Of a stretch of 64,000 nt of DNA, positions 30,930 through 43,099 are shown one piece after another. Position 1 is the stretch's first letter; each line of letters begins with the position of its first letter. Source of the stretch: Gordionus sp. m RMFG-2023 (taxonomy: Eukaryota; Nematomorpha; Gordioida; Chordodea; Parachordodidae); NCBI RefSeq assembly GCF_954871325.1, contig NC_088775.1:69975561-70039560 (forward strand), given 5' to 3'. A program made the position numbers and the translations under genes. The notes below the pieces were generated by a model. The model was not told the origin of the DNA. It did no database searches and was given only the letters and a program-made list of their open reading frames with translations.

Positions 30930-31850
30930 AAAAAGGTGGATTGTTTGAAAGTAAAATTACTAAAACGGATGAAGATTTTCAACTTGTGGATATAGATTAA
31001 CATAAGAAAGCTATGATTTTCTATCACAACATTTAAACGCTGCCTGCCACAATATCAATTTAGTGGCCACAGTTGAAGCGAAGAAAGCTTTAGAAAATAA
31101 AAGATTTAAAATTAGATAGCTCAGTTCAAAAGTGTCAATTTTTATGGAGCTATCTAATATAATTAAATAAATGAAAAGATATCAGATAAGGGCAAATACC
31201 ACAAGATGGAATTTATATTATGAATCCAGGGTGTATTGCAAATAAAATATTAAGTGAAAAAGTGCAAATTCTTGATAATTTATGGGATATCATAGCACTT
31301 TAACTCTCAGGAACTTAAATTTTTAGAGTTTTGTTAATGTCTTGCACAATCTCTTATACATGGCATTGATTAAAGATTTATAATTTTATAAAAATAAATG
31401 ATATATTTAAAAATAACTATTGCGGATTTTCAATTATTTATAATGATGATAATTTCATTCCTACTATTATCCACCCTGCATTCAAATCGAATTCGGAATG
31501 TATAAGCAAATATCAAAATAGAGAATTAAAAAATCAATTTTATAAGGAGAAAAAATATTCTTAATAAAAAAGTACGATTACAAAGAAAATATTCGCCAAT
31601 GATTTATAAGATTTTTCTGAATTCAATCAAATTGATTATCAGTAAGATAACATGCTTGACATATTATTTTTCGATAACGATTTAAAAAATATATATTTGT
31701 AAAATATAATACCCCCTTTCCTCTAGTGCTCCTGTGGAGCGCTTGTTGAGGATGATAAATAGCTTTTATGCGATAGGCATAGCTGCTTGCCAGATTAAAA
31801 TTAAAATTTGCTACTTTTAAAAGCAAAAAGAAGCATTAAAAAAATATTAC
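30930..31850 (+). pseudogene. Decayed hAT transposase next to the intact hAT
   Basis: Plus-strand fragments read HLNAACHNINLVATVEAKKA (about 31,030), GQIPQDGIYIMNPGCI with KVQILDNLWDIIA (about 31,190-31,300), and SSAPVERLLRMI (about 31,720), in the order of a hAT transposase of the same Ac-like type as its neighbour. Many stops. No ends identified. The 27,877-30,824 element inserted close to it in the opposite orientation. Confidence 0.55.
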
Positions 31851-32120
31851 TGAAATTTAAATTATCTCTACTTTTATATTTTAACATTTTTTAAGCCTTT
31901 TTATATATAAAGATATTATTACGACTAGTGTTGTTAAAAAGCCCGATTTGTGTCGATTTTAAAAAGGGCTTGATTAAGACTTTAGCCAAAATAATATTAT
32001 GTTAACCTGATGATTTTGCTCACAGATGGCAGGAAGGTTTGGATGACAAAAAAACCTGCTTTTGAGATTAAATTTAAAAATAAAAACCTGATTACCAAAA
32101 TATTTTTAAATATGATTTGG

Positions 32121-32487
32121 GGTTAATGATGCATACTACCAAGTGAATGTATGAAAATATTCTAAATACCGACCAAAATTTATTAAAATGTAATAAGACC
32201 CTTATTATTTAATATATTAATACGGAATCACGTGGTCGAGTCCGGCCTCCTATATATTATCCCCCACCAAGTTAGATTAAGAAAAAACATGACTATTCCC
32301 GGGATTTGAACCCGGGACTACGGGATCAGCAAGCCAATCTCTTGCCTACTAGGCCATAGAGGCTTTCCAAAAATTACGATTTTTCAAATATATATTATAA
32401 ATATATTTGGTAGTGCCTATCCAAATGAAAAATGAACAAAATTCAAATTTGATAGATAGTACCTTAAGGTAGTAAGCATCATTAACC
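32121..32487 (-). mobile_element. tRNA-containing MITE, copy 2
   Basis: Ends GGTTAATGATGCATACTACC and GGTAGTAAGCATCATTAACC; perfect 9-bp duplication ATGATTTGG at 32,112-32,120 and 32,488-32,496. The tRNA-derived segment on the minus strand keeps an A box TGGCCTAGTAGGC (32,344-32,356) and a consensus B box GGGTTCAAATCCC (32,301-32,313) inside a perfect T stem (CCCGGG...CCCGGG). It differs from copy 1 by indels outside the tRNA part. The anticodon arm does not pair well, so it is not a functional tRNA gene. Confidence 0.9.
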
Positions 32488-32496
32488 ATGATTTGG

Positions 32497-33230
32497 TAGG
32501 GGAAGAATGGAAATGCTTTAATTTATTTATGATTGTAATTTTCATGAGAATGCCCAAATTAAATATTGTTCTCATCCAAAATGAGCCAAGTGACTTAAAA
32601 ATTAGCTGGATTTCAGCTGGTAAGATAGTTTTGATTTAAAAAATGCAGCAGAATATGTCTAATTTGGGGACCTTTAGTACCAAGATATTTGCCGAATAAG
32701 ACGTTGATAAATTTATTATCTTAAAATTAGGGAGTTGCCCTAATTATCAGAGCCCAAATTTGATTTTTTTCCATGTAATTTTAATAATACTTCATAATGT
32801 TAGGTTGTATAAAAAATATGTGGTATTAAATTATTTCTTTTGTTTTTTAGAAATAATAGTTCTGATTTTTAGAATGTAAATTTAAGGATACCACATATAA
32901 ATTAAGGAATATTTAAATAAATGTCATAATAAGAAAAATAATTTAATATTTAAGAAGATATTGATTTTTTTGATGCATCATTGGCAAATTTTAATGAAAT
33001 TTTCTATAATTATGTTTTGGTGTTTTTTATATTTAAAATAACTTATTTATTTATTTTTATTAAATTCGAAAGTATGTTAATTTAATTTTTTGATTTTTTG
33101 GACACAGTCTGTTTAAAATATATAGATAAAAAAAATGCTTATTTTATATTAAAATTAAAATCAAAGGAGTGACTAAGAAGTGGCGCTAGAGCCCGCTTTC
33201 AGGAGCTTGAGATTACTTTTAAATATATGC
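32497..33230. other. AT-rich stretch without recognised features
   Basis: No gene or convincing repeat was seen on either strand. The phrase around 32,030 (TTTTGCTCACAGATGGCAGG) just before the MITE resembles 13,955-13,980 (TTTGTCCACAGTTGGCAG), so an old dispersed repeat may surround the MITE. Confidence 0.4.
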
Positions 33231-33478
33231 GTTAGGGCCGTGTCTTAGGTCGACTTATTACTAAATAACCTGCTTTTTATTATCTACTAAACAGCCAAAA
33301 AAGCAAAATAAAAAATTTGAAAAAAAACAAAAAAACGAATAGAAACATAATCAAAAAAAAAGCAAAACGAGAATAAAATACGAAACAACAATGCCATCAA
33401 CTTAAAGTAAACCAAAATAGGATGTCCTAGTTCAAAAGCTTCTTAGACTATTAAGTCGAACCAGGACACAACCTAACT
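33231..33478. mobile_element. Putative MITE, GTTAGG ends
   Basis: The left end GTTAGGGCCGTGTCTTAGG (then TCGACTTATTA) and the reverse complement of the right end, GTTAGGTTGTGTCCTGGTTC (then GACTTAATA), match over about 30 bases with roughly a quarter mismatched. The interior is A-rich. A similar end (CCTAAGGCTGTGTCTAGGTC in reverse) is present at about 48,030-48,056. Superfamily undetermined. Confidence 0.45.
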
Positions 33479-34054
33479 ATTGATTAAAGTAGAGAGATTT
33501 CTTCCCTATAAGCTTTTTCTAAAAATCCGAGCTGCCATGAGCCAGTCTTAGATCTAAATATTTTTTACCACCGGGCTTCGAGCTAGCTTTGGCCAAAAAA
33601 AAGATTTTTAATAATTAATAAAGAAAGAAAGCCGTCTTGGAAATGGGTTGATATTACTTGTGAAAATATAATGTTCCAAATATTAAAAGCAACTGAATAA
33701 AATTTGTAATTTTTTATATTTAAAATCATTTATAATTTTTTTTAATGAAAATGATATGTGTAAAAACTATATTAAAATTAAAGTCTAAAACTAAAGATTG
33801 TATAATTAATTATGGATTTAACAATTATGTTCCCAAAATGGAAACAGAATTATATAATTTTTTGTCTAATATAAAAAAATTCTTTCGCTTTTTTGGTGAA
33901 ATATCTAATTTTACTGCTAAGACTTTTTGAAAACTTAAATGACTATTGGAATGAAAATATAATTGTTGGGATCCTTATAGTTTTTTATTTTTTGGTTTCA
34001 GCCTAAGTAAGCCGATTAATGTTAGTGTTTGAGGGGAATGAAGTGGTCTAAATT

Positions 34055-34395
34055 TAATCGTATATTTAAGATTTACCAAGGGCCCAAGGGATGATTGTCA
34101 AACCTTCAGATCTTAAACCGTCTACGTTTGATAAGTTGGTGGGCTCGAGATCGTTAGGTGTGAGACTGTTAAAATTTATGGATGCTGCGATTTATAGAAG
34201 TGGGATGTTAATGTCTCCCTTGACTGTATTCACAATTTAGACCCTGTCTAACTTTCGAATCTACAGCGGTAATGCATTTGATATGTAGGACAGGACGATG
34301 TTACACCTTAGGCGTAAACCGATGGCGACTCTCAATCGTTTATCTGATAAGGGGTTGCCAAGGTTACGACTAGGGAATACTTCTAAGCATTAGGA
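34055..34395 (-). pseudogene. LINE-like fragment, C-terminal domain region
   Basis: On the minus strand this region matches the C-terminal part of the element at 43,300-44,700. Shared nucleotide landmarks are the start of CAAGGTTACGACTAGGGAAT, ATCTGATAAGGGGTTGCC, GATGGCGACTCTCAATCG and TGATAAGTTGGTGGGCTC. It preserves RVAIGLRLRCNIV in translation (compare RVAIGHRIECNIV in the other copy). It contains stops and is short, typical of a 5'-truncated LINE. 33,480-34,050 and 34,396-35,090 on either side show nothing recognisable. Confidence 0.6.
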
Positions 34396-35099
34396 AATAT
34401 AACATCAAAATCGTGAATTTAAATGAATCAAATAAAAAAAATCACCTAGATCAAATTTTTATCCACTTCCGCATACTAACCCTTTAATATATTGATAATG
34501 GTTACAATATATTATTTTGGTTTTAAACTTGAAAAAATTCTGGTTTCTTTATAAGTCATATGAATTAGCATGTTGTAAATAAAATTTCGAGTTTTTTTTC
34601 CCTTATAAAAGTAATTTTTTGGAATGGAATCTATTCTGAATTTTTTTTTAAAGATTTTAATACTTTTTGTTTATTTGTAGAATTCTTAAATGATGGGTAA
34701 TATATAATATTTATCGTCTTTAAATTATTTTAGTGCGTGGGTTGATGTTTATCACTTTTATCTTTCTTAAGTTCATGTGATAAAAATATTTTTTTGAAGA
34801 TGAGTAATTGTTCGAAAAATAGAAAATCAAAATTGTGTATTATATTTTTATCTTACAAATAAATATTGACTTGTAATTTGTAGTGTTTTTTTATAGTAAT
34901 ATTATGAAAAGAATATCCATCGTTATTCGTCATCTCTAAATTGAATATCTAAAATTTTATCAATCCTTGAAATATTAAAGTAAGTATAGAAGATAAAACA
35001 AATAAAAAAGCTAAAACCCAATAGAGATACCTTTTTAATAAATGTACCGATTTAAAAAAAATCACATGTAAATCTGGCATCTAAATTCAATAATTAGAT

Positions 35100-35620
35100 A
35101 AGATGATGTAAGTTAGTGTTGTTAGCTAGTTTCATAGCAGGGTTCTCTATCACGACGCAATAACTTCATTATAATTATGGGAGGTAGAGGGGATATCTTA
35201 ATTTCCTGAGAATTTCTGATGGTCTGCAATCGGCAAATTTTTAGCTAATGGGAGAGCTTGAGGAGTGGGTTAAAAAATTTTGAACAATAGGTGGGTTAAA
35301 AATATTTTTAAAATAATGGGCAAGTAGACGGGAGATGGATTTGAAATAATTTTCTCGCGAAATGAGGGAGAACGGACTCCTATTTATTAAAAATTATTAT
35401 ATTTATTTAATAAAATTGCATATTTTATAAGTTTAAGTAAATATATATTTAAAATAAAATAAGACAATAAAGAAATTTTTAAACATTTAATGGGCGGGTT
35501 AGACAAAACTTAGATAAATGGGCGGGCGGGTGAAATAAAAAAATATGGGGGTAGATGAGCGGGTAAAACTCTTTTAAGCAATGTGTAATCGAGTGTTTGA
35601 AAACCGGCCCATTGCAGATC
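35100..35620. repeat. GGGCGGGT-rich repeat, probable hAT MITE
   Basis: Motifs GTGGGTTAAAAA, GGTGGGTTAAAAAT, GGGCGGGTTAGACAAA, GGGCGGGCGGGTGAAAT and GAGCGGGTAAAAC alternate with A/T runs, the same plan as the GGCCCGG family but with a different motif. It ends CGGCCCATTGCAGATCTCG; a similar end, GCCCATTGCAGACTTC, occurs at about 38,118. The left end was not fixed. Confidence 0.45.
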
Positions 35621-35905
35621 TCGAATAGTCCCACCAAATATAATATTTTTTCTAAGATTAATTAAGTCTATGGATAAATTATTTTTTTTATTTCACCATG
35701 AACTATTACATACTCTTTATATTAATTATTATTTTTAACATAAATTAAAAAAATACATAGATTCACCTAAAATTATCTGAAATTTACAATGTGGCTACTC
35801 TATACATCCTATCATATATTTCCGATCAAATCAGGTTCTCTAATTTAAAATCGCATTCAAAATTCCTATGGATTCCATATTTTGTTTGGAATATATTATA
35901 TTGGC

Positions 35906-36335
35906 TTAGAAACCTGCAGGCCCGGCTTGGAACGTGCCAGAAAAGGGTATGAAAAATCTAAATCGGGTCAGGCTTAAGATTAAAAAAAAATAAATAATAA
36001 AAATTAGGACTGGGTTGGGCTTATAAATTTTAAAAAAAAATCCGGGCTGAGTCTAAAAATTATGAAAAATTAAAAATTCAGTCTAGGCTCATTTAAAAAA
36101 ATAATAATTTAAATGATATCTTAACCAGTTAAAAAATGTTGGAGAAACCTTACATATTTCATTTACTGTTCATATTTTCAATTTACTTTAAAAACAATTT
36201 GCAAAACACAGCCAAAATTTGTTAAAATAAAGAAATTTTAAATTCTTGGGTCGGGTATAAAAATATATCAACTAAAGGGTTGAGATTATCCGGATAGGAC
36301 ATAAAATTTTGATTTTTGCAGATCTCTGATATTCA
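35906..36335. repeat. Diverged GGCCCGG-family hAT
   Basis: From AGAAACCTGCAGGCCCGGC to TTTTGCAGATCTCTG the ends and the GGGC/GGGCTG motifs inside recall the GGCCCGG family, but copies of the motif are more decayed. No coding sequence; the target duplication is not clear. Confidence 0.55.
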
Positions 36336-36445
36336 TAAAATAATTTGAATTATATATAATTTTGCTTTTGTCAACGACGATTAAAGATCACATTAGTCAG
36401 TTTTTTTTTTAAAAAAATTAAAATTTTCCCGTCAAGAATGACGGG

Positions 36446-37935
36446 CATTGGCGTACGCAGCGGGGGGGAGCAGGGGGACAACCCCCCCCCCCCCCCCCCC
36501 CAAAGCCAAAAAATGCAGATGCCGGATATATTTTTCAAAAATATTTTTGTTTAGAGTGTTGTGCAGATTTAATTTAAAACATTTCCATATTTTTTAATTC
36601 GTTTGTAAATAAAATTTTAACTTGTAAAAATTGATAAGAATATATAAATATGTTATTTTACAACTTTTAACAAGTCAAATAATTTTATTTTCAAATAAAT
36701 TAATAAATATGGAAATGTTTTGAATAAAATTTACACAGTACTATATTAATTTATATTTGTTAATATTTATTCCTATCTCATATTAAATATATATTAAATT
36801 ACATTTATTATCACATTCATCACTAAGTTTATCAATTAATTTCGATTTCAAGTTCTCCGGCGTAATATTATCTTATTATTTTCAAATTTTTAGTGGCGTA
36901 ATATTTATCTACCATTTTTAAATTTCTAGTCAAATAATAATTATTCTGAAATTGTCCAACAGGGAGAAAGAAATTGCAACCTTGTCCTACGAGATAGAGT
37001 CTCCGCCATCAAGCAGTAACAGCTTTTATGGAGTTAGAAGAGCCGATTATTTGCTATTACTGATATATCACAATGGCCTGAAAGAAATTTTTCCTTAGAA
37101 GCAAGAAAATTATTGGATTCAATGCTTATTCCAAATTTTTTTCTCATTAGAATGTATAACTATTTTATGTATTACTTTTCAAAAACATGATGACTGGATT
37201 AAGAAGATGAGAATAGCGGAGAGCATTTTATTAGAATTCAAGGAAATTAGGGCTAATGTTTATGAAGAATTTCATATTTTATATGTTATTGTTAAGTCAA
37301 AAGCAGAGCTATACGTGTTTAATATTTGTCTCACTCGACTTGCAGCAAGGCAAGCTCATAGTTAAAACATTAATATAGGATCAGTAGAAGAGTATATCTT
37401 AGATACAAATACATTTATAAACCAAATAAGTGAATGGTTTAATTCATTATGTAGCACTTACCAATCTGCAAATATTATTTTCATAAATATTTGGGATTTT
37501 TATCATGAAGATGTTAAAGTATCTTATGATGCCTTATTAGCTGAATAACTATGTTTATAAGATTAACTATGGTTGATACATTCCCAAAAAATGCAATAGA
37601 TGCTCTGCATTATTTCAAACACATTTTAGATTATATTCCCAATGTATTAAAAGGGTTTATATATATTAACAACTCTTCCCAATAGTAAACTAATGAGAGA
37701 ACATTCTCTTTTTTAAGAAGAATAACAGAGCCCAGCAGAGGTACCATTTGCAGGGCACGACCCGGATTTTTTAAAGATTTTTACGGCTAAGCTCAATTTT
37801 CAGGCCCGGCCCGGCCTTTTTTAAAATAGAATTTTCAGGCCCGACCCGGATTATTTTAAAATAAATTATATTTATTTTTGATTTTTATAGCTAATAAAAA
37901 CGATTTCAAATATAGGCTGTTTTAAAAAATAATAT
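36446..37935 (+). mobile_element. Composite hAT, copy 2 (right-truncated)
   Basis: The left end CATTGGCGTACGCAGCG is followed by G7, G5 and a run of 20 Cs. The body follows the copies at 23,336 and 55,672, including the start of the inserted GGCCCGG element at 37,726 (CAGAGCCCAGCAGAGGTACC). Homology stops near 37,935 (ATAGGCTGTTTTAAAAAAT). It shows the uninterrupted site (CTAGTCAAATAATAATTATT, about 36,930) for the hAT at 55,958. Confidence 0.8.
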
Positions 37936-38289
37936 TATTATTATAGATAGATATTATTAGATGTTATTTTTTTATTACATAGTTTATAAGTTTAAGTAAA
38001 AAACATTAGAATAATTCATAAAGAGCCAAATCAACCATTATAATAATTTTTATACATTGGATAGGCAAGTTAAACAAAATTTTTAAACAAGTGAGAAGGC
38101 AGGTATACCAAAAATTGCCCATTGCAGACTTCTAATCAGGATGACATCGGAAACAGCAGATCATAATGGATTTTACCTCTGCCAAAAAAATCATTTATAA
38201 ATGATATGCGTCTGCCACTTTTATTTTCCCATGCATTTACCACCAGAGGTCTGCAAATGACAACATTTTCAGGTCCAATAGGAATTTAG

Positions 38290-38480
38290 TTAACATCTCA
38301 AAGGACGGAACCACTAAGTTGGATTAAAAAAATAATAATCATTGCTGAGATTCGAACCTAAATCCATCTGATTTATAATCGACGCTCTTACCGATTAGGC
38401 CAGACACTTTTCAAAATTCACGATTTTTGTGATGTGACTCTGACACTGAGAGTGTGACGGCTTTTATATATTATAGATAT
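38290..38480 (-). repeat. tRNA-derived SINE-like unit a
   Basis: On the minus strand, A box TGGCCTAATCGGT (38,390-38,402) and B box GGTTCGAATCT (about 38,349-38,359) at normal tRNA spacing, preceded by TTTTGAAAAGTGTCTGGCC-like leader and a GTGAC-rich segment ending in TATATAAAAGCCGTCACAC. It shares with the MITEs at 6,843 and 32,121 the sequence from GGAACCAC(C/T)AAGTT to CTTTTCAAAATTCACG, but lacks their inverted ends. Confidence 0.65.
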
Positions 38481-38689
38481 ATCAGTTAGGTCTAGTATAT
38501 ATATAATGATGTATAAGATGGTAATGGTTTTATGGTAATGGAAGATGAATGAATGATTGATAAGATATGATTATTTGATGATTTTTATTGGACGAATATT
38601 TTTTAAAAGAATATTAAAAATTTAAAAATATAAGAATACCTATTTAATAGTTTAAATTTTAAAGTAGCTACAAACTTTGAATCGTATCT

Positions 38690-38869
38690 ATTTGATTAAT
38701 TTTGCCAGATTAAGAAAAAAAAAATATTTATTGGGAATCGAGCAGATTTGTAAACAACGCTCTTACCGATTGGGCCACAGACACTTTTCAAAATTAACCA
38801 TTTTTTAATATATATATTAATAATTGTGAAAGTGTGACTGTCAAAATGTGACAAGGCTTTTATATATAT
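38690..38869 (-). repeat. tRNA-derived SINE-like unit b
   Basis: A second, more decayed copy: A box TGGCCCAATCGGT (38,765-38,777), weak B box GCTCGATTCCC, the same CACTTTTCAAAATTAACC leader and GTGTGACTGTC/TGTGACAAGGCTTTTATA tail as unit a. It abuts the GGCCCGG element starting at 38,870. Confidence 0.6.
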
Positions 38870-39100
38870 CAGAGACCTGCAGAGGTACCATTTGCCCGGC
38901 CCGGCCCGGTTGTAAATTTTTTAGGCCCGGTCCGGATATTTTTTAAAAAAAATTTTTACGGCCCGGCCAGCCCGGATTTAAAAATTTCAGGCCCGGCTTG
39001 TTATTTTTTAAAATTATATTCGACCTGGTATATACAAAAATTTAACTATGAGGTATTTTACCATATTTTTCAGCGAGTACTAATATTTTGAGAATTCAGC
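38870..39100. repeat. GGCCCGG hAT, left part only
   Basis: Starts CAGAGACCTGCAGAGGTACC and follows 19,289 onward through TATATACAAAAATTTAACTA, ending near CAGCGAGTAC. The right end is absent. Confidence 0.8.
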
Positions 39101-41485
39101 ATGCCGATCATAGATATAGAATGAGGGATCCCCCCATTCGTAAATTTGTCTGTTCTCGCATTTTAGCCTATAAAAATTTTTCCCCTACGCACCCCGACCC
39201 CCTCAGTCAAAAATGTAAAAGAAGAATTTGAAAGAAAAATTAAAAAAAGTTAATAACTTTTAAAAATAACTAATTAAAAATTTTTAAGAAAAAGGCCTTT
39301 TTATAAAAAAAGTAAAAATAAAATAATTTTTATAAAAATCGAATATAGCAAAATAGAATAAGGGGACCTACAATAAAATTTATGGTAAAAGCCCCAAGTG
39401 CCAACCCCTCTTGGCAAAATCAAGGCTACTCTAATGGAGACTACCTGCTTGAGCCTCATGCATGGCCTGAAATTATTTTTAATAAGCTTTGGTACTCTTT
39501 AGAATGTAATTGCATTGTTTAGATGTTATCCTCTATGCTAATTTTGGATTATGGTATTAACAGGTTGTTTTGAAATTATGATGATTCTCAAGTTTAGAAT
39601 AAATTTTTAAAATAAAATTTTTAAAATACGTAAATAAAAATAAAAATCATAAAGTAAATTAAGCTATGTTAATAATTAATAAGCATCAGGAGCATGGCTC
39701 AGGAAAAGAGATATTGTATTTTTATGTTATAAAAAGATTTCCACCAAATGCATCATTGTATAGATAATTTATTTTAAAATTTGATACAATTTAGTAGTTA
39801 GCCGTCTTGTCAATGGTATAAACTATAACTCAGCCCTCATATATTGTAGTTATCTTTTTCAAGAGATTGGCATTATGGCACAAGGCAAAGCCATTCTGTA
39901 TTAATTATTTATAAGTTCGGCATTATGTTTATGATTAGGATTAAACGAATTGCATAGGTGAAGTGAAGTTATATTTTTAAAATTTTATCATATAAAAATA
40001 AAAATATTTAAAGCAAATTAATCAAAATAGGAATTTGAAAAATAGTTGGACTCATGGCCATCAGTGTTAAAATGGAATCAACTAATTTTTACCTACGTCT
40101 TTCTTTATTAACTCATTGCTGTAAACAATTCAAACTCCTGAATCTTAAGTTCGTTAGATTAGTTTCCAAACTATCAAATATTTATAAACAGAACTGACGT
40201 TTAAAATTTATAGACAGTATTTTATTTGATTTAAAGAAAAAAATTTCTTCTTTTTATATATTAAAAAATGTAATATTAAATATAATACATTTAATTCTAA
40301 TAAATAATTTATAAAGTTTTTGATTAATAGAACCATCTTATTTAAAATAAATCTCTCACCTCTAAATCACGTAAATAATTTTCTATATATAATAAATCAT
40401 TAGAATAAACTACCCCTAAAAATGTTGAAAATAAAAAATCTTAACAAAAATTGCCTTAAACTTATCAAGTGCTTGTTTTTATATGTATACTGGTATAGAC
40501 TCCTACGTGCTTATATATAGAAGAGTCCTATAAAAAGTAAAAAAAAAATTGTTTGTTAATTAAATGATATCGTAATATTAAATTAAAAAATAATAAGGAT
40601 TATGATATTTTAGTTTGAATTCTGATCATATCAACACTATATATAAAGAAACTTAAAACACAATTTTTTGAGACAAAATTTAAAAATTTAAAAAGAAATA
40701 AATATAAATTAAATATATTTCATTTAAATTCAGCATAACTTTCTCAAAATGCAGGTAAAATTTGAATTATGATATTTTATTATAAAATAGTATTTACTCA
40801 TGTTATGTTTAGACAATTAGATCTTAATGATTCATATACAGATTTTGTGAATCGGAATCGTAATAAATCTGAAACAAAAAACCCGTATCTGTTAGAAACT
40901 GATCAAGAACTATATTTTTCCAAACCAGAATTCAACTAATACCTTATTTGTTTTACGGATGAGCAAATATTTAAAGTCTTTAAATTAGATTAATCGCTTT
41001 TTTAACTTTAAAAATAAAATTGGGGTAGTTTAAAGGTCGGCTTAATATATATATTTAATTAATTATGTAAAATTAATCTGAATAAATGAATTAAAAGGAA
41101 AGTTATATATTTTACTCTCCAAATTTAAATTTTTTAAAATATATTACACAACCTTTTGAAATTATAAATAGCATAAAATTATTTTAAAAAGATGTATAAT
41201 GAAAAATGACAATATAAATTTAACATACATTTTAAAAAACTATTGAACCAGAACTGATTCGTAAATTATATTTATAATCGGATAAAGAACCTTACCAAAA
41301 ATATATAAAATATACTGATTCGAATTCGTATAAAACGGGTTCTCATTGTGCACTCAAAATCTATTTAAAAATTTGAGTAATTATCAAATATTTTAAACAT
41401 ATTTAGGGTATAAAATAAAAAAAGTAATTTATGAGTATTTTAAGCCAATAATACTATGTTTTGTTTATTTTTATATTTAAAATAA
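39101..41485. other. 2.4 kb without recognised features
   Basis: AT-rich, no open frame of note. GC-richer phrases at 39,115-39,215 (GGGATCCCCCCATTCG; CCCTACGCACCCCGACCCC) and at 39,385-39,470 may be worn transposon ends. Short frames at about 40,830-40,940 contain multiple stops. Nothing further can be supported. Confidence 0.4.
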
Positions 41486-42109
41486 ATTTAAAAATGCAGA
41501 TATTTTATACAGATTAAAATATTAAAAATTTTATAGCATATAAATATTTAAAAAAAAAATGTAATTTAACAATTACATAAAATATAAATAATTCTTATGC
41601 AAATAATGATATTTAAAAAAATATGACGATTTCACAATACTTTGAGTAAAAATAGTATTAATTGCATAAATTTTAAGAGTTAATACAAAAATTATACAAA
41701 TGTTATAACTATGAATTCGGCTTCGGGCCAGGCCTAATATTTTTTAAGAAAATTCGGGCCGGGTCGGGCTTTAAATTTTTTTTAAAATATATCTAAATTT
41801 ATCAATTTTATGTTGAATTTTTTATGTAAAATAAAAATATGTGATTTTATTTATAGAAAGTAGACGCCATATAAAATATATCGTTTAATTTGAGTAATTA
41901 TAAAAATTAATTTCTATATTTAAATAAATTCGGGCCGGGCCGGAAAAATTTTTCAAAAAAAATTTCGGGTTCGGGCCGGGCAAAACTCTATGTAAAAATT
42001 TCGGGCCGGGTTGGGCTTGAAAAATTAGGCACGATGCAGATCACTAATAAATATTATATATTAAAACTAATATAATCATATTGCAATTTTTTGATTTGAA
42101 TTTATAAAG

Positions 42110-43030
42110 AGAGGTTTACTTTTCTCTGAGATTTTGCTAATTCATCTAGATTCAAATTTTTTTATTTAGAATAATCTCCTTATAAATATTTAATAGGGCT
42201 AATCTATTTAAACGTTTTTCACCGGTGATATTTTTTAAATAGGTTTTTAACCTTTTAAAGTTGAAAAAGACCTTTCATTCGTGCAGGAACTAATTGGCAA
42301 GGTAGCTAAAATAATTAATAATGTTTGGATGTTAAGTAGGAAATCTAAAGTGCAATTACACATGGAAAGGGCCTGCAGAGCATTTTTTGGTCACAAAGAA
42401 TACTTTATTCTGTCAAGATTTTTATACCAAAATCCGACATCACAAAGTAACTTATCATATGAGCCTACTAAATCATCCGCATAAAACTCAGAGATTTTCT
42501 AAATTCCTCTCGTGTTTCAAGTGTAATCAACAGTTTAGACTGAACCGGCAAAAGAAAATAAAAGCTTGTTAAAGTAAAATTATGACTAATATATCTTTCC
42601 TTTGAATTAAAAATGTATCAATAAGGGAAATAAAAACGTTTATTTTATAAAAATCCTCAATTGTAGATGCACCAATATTTGAGCAATTGGATTGTCTGGA
42701 AACTACTCTAGGTTTAAAAATTTCAATCCCAATCATGTAAGTAATCTCCTTTACTTTCTTATATATTTCATGAAATTTTTCATCCGCATTCTCTCTGATA
42801 TTTGTCAATATTTCAACAATATCCTTTGCATTATTCATAACCTCCCTTATATCCAAATCAATTTTTTGTAGCATTTTGCTAAAATCATATGTATAATTAA
42901 ATAAATAATAAACATATTAAATTGATATTAAAAATTGTGGCTTAATAATAGCCTCCAAAATTCTGAGCATTTGATCTATTTCCTTGCTTGATATATAAAA
43001 TTCCACTGCTGCAAATACAGCATCATATAA
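42110..43030 (-). pseudogene. hAT transposase of element A, second copy
   Basis: On the minus strand: 42,874-42,569 (LQKIDLDIREVMNNAKDIVE, then IYKKVKEITYMIGIEIFKPR and RQSNCSNIG), a diverged middle, and 42,290-42,110 with FKRLKTYLKNITGEKRLN and [10 protein letters not shown]. Same family and order as the split copy at 18,988-22,460. Stops and frame changes are present; the N-terminal part before 43,030 is lost. Confidence 0.7.
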
Positions 43031-43099
43031 TTTATTTAAAAAAATATAAAAATAATCAAATACTGTAGATTAATTATTATTTATTTATTTTTTTTAATA

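Noticed and set aside
38341-38404. tRNA gene on the minus strand
   Set aside because: Good boxes, but two diverged copies with shared non-tRNA flanks indicate a SINE-like repeat.
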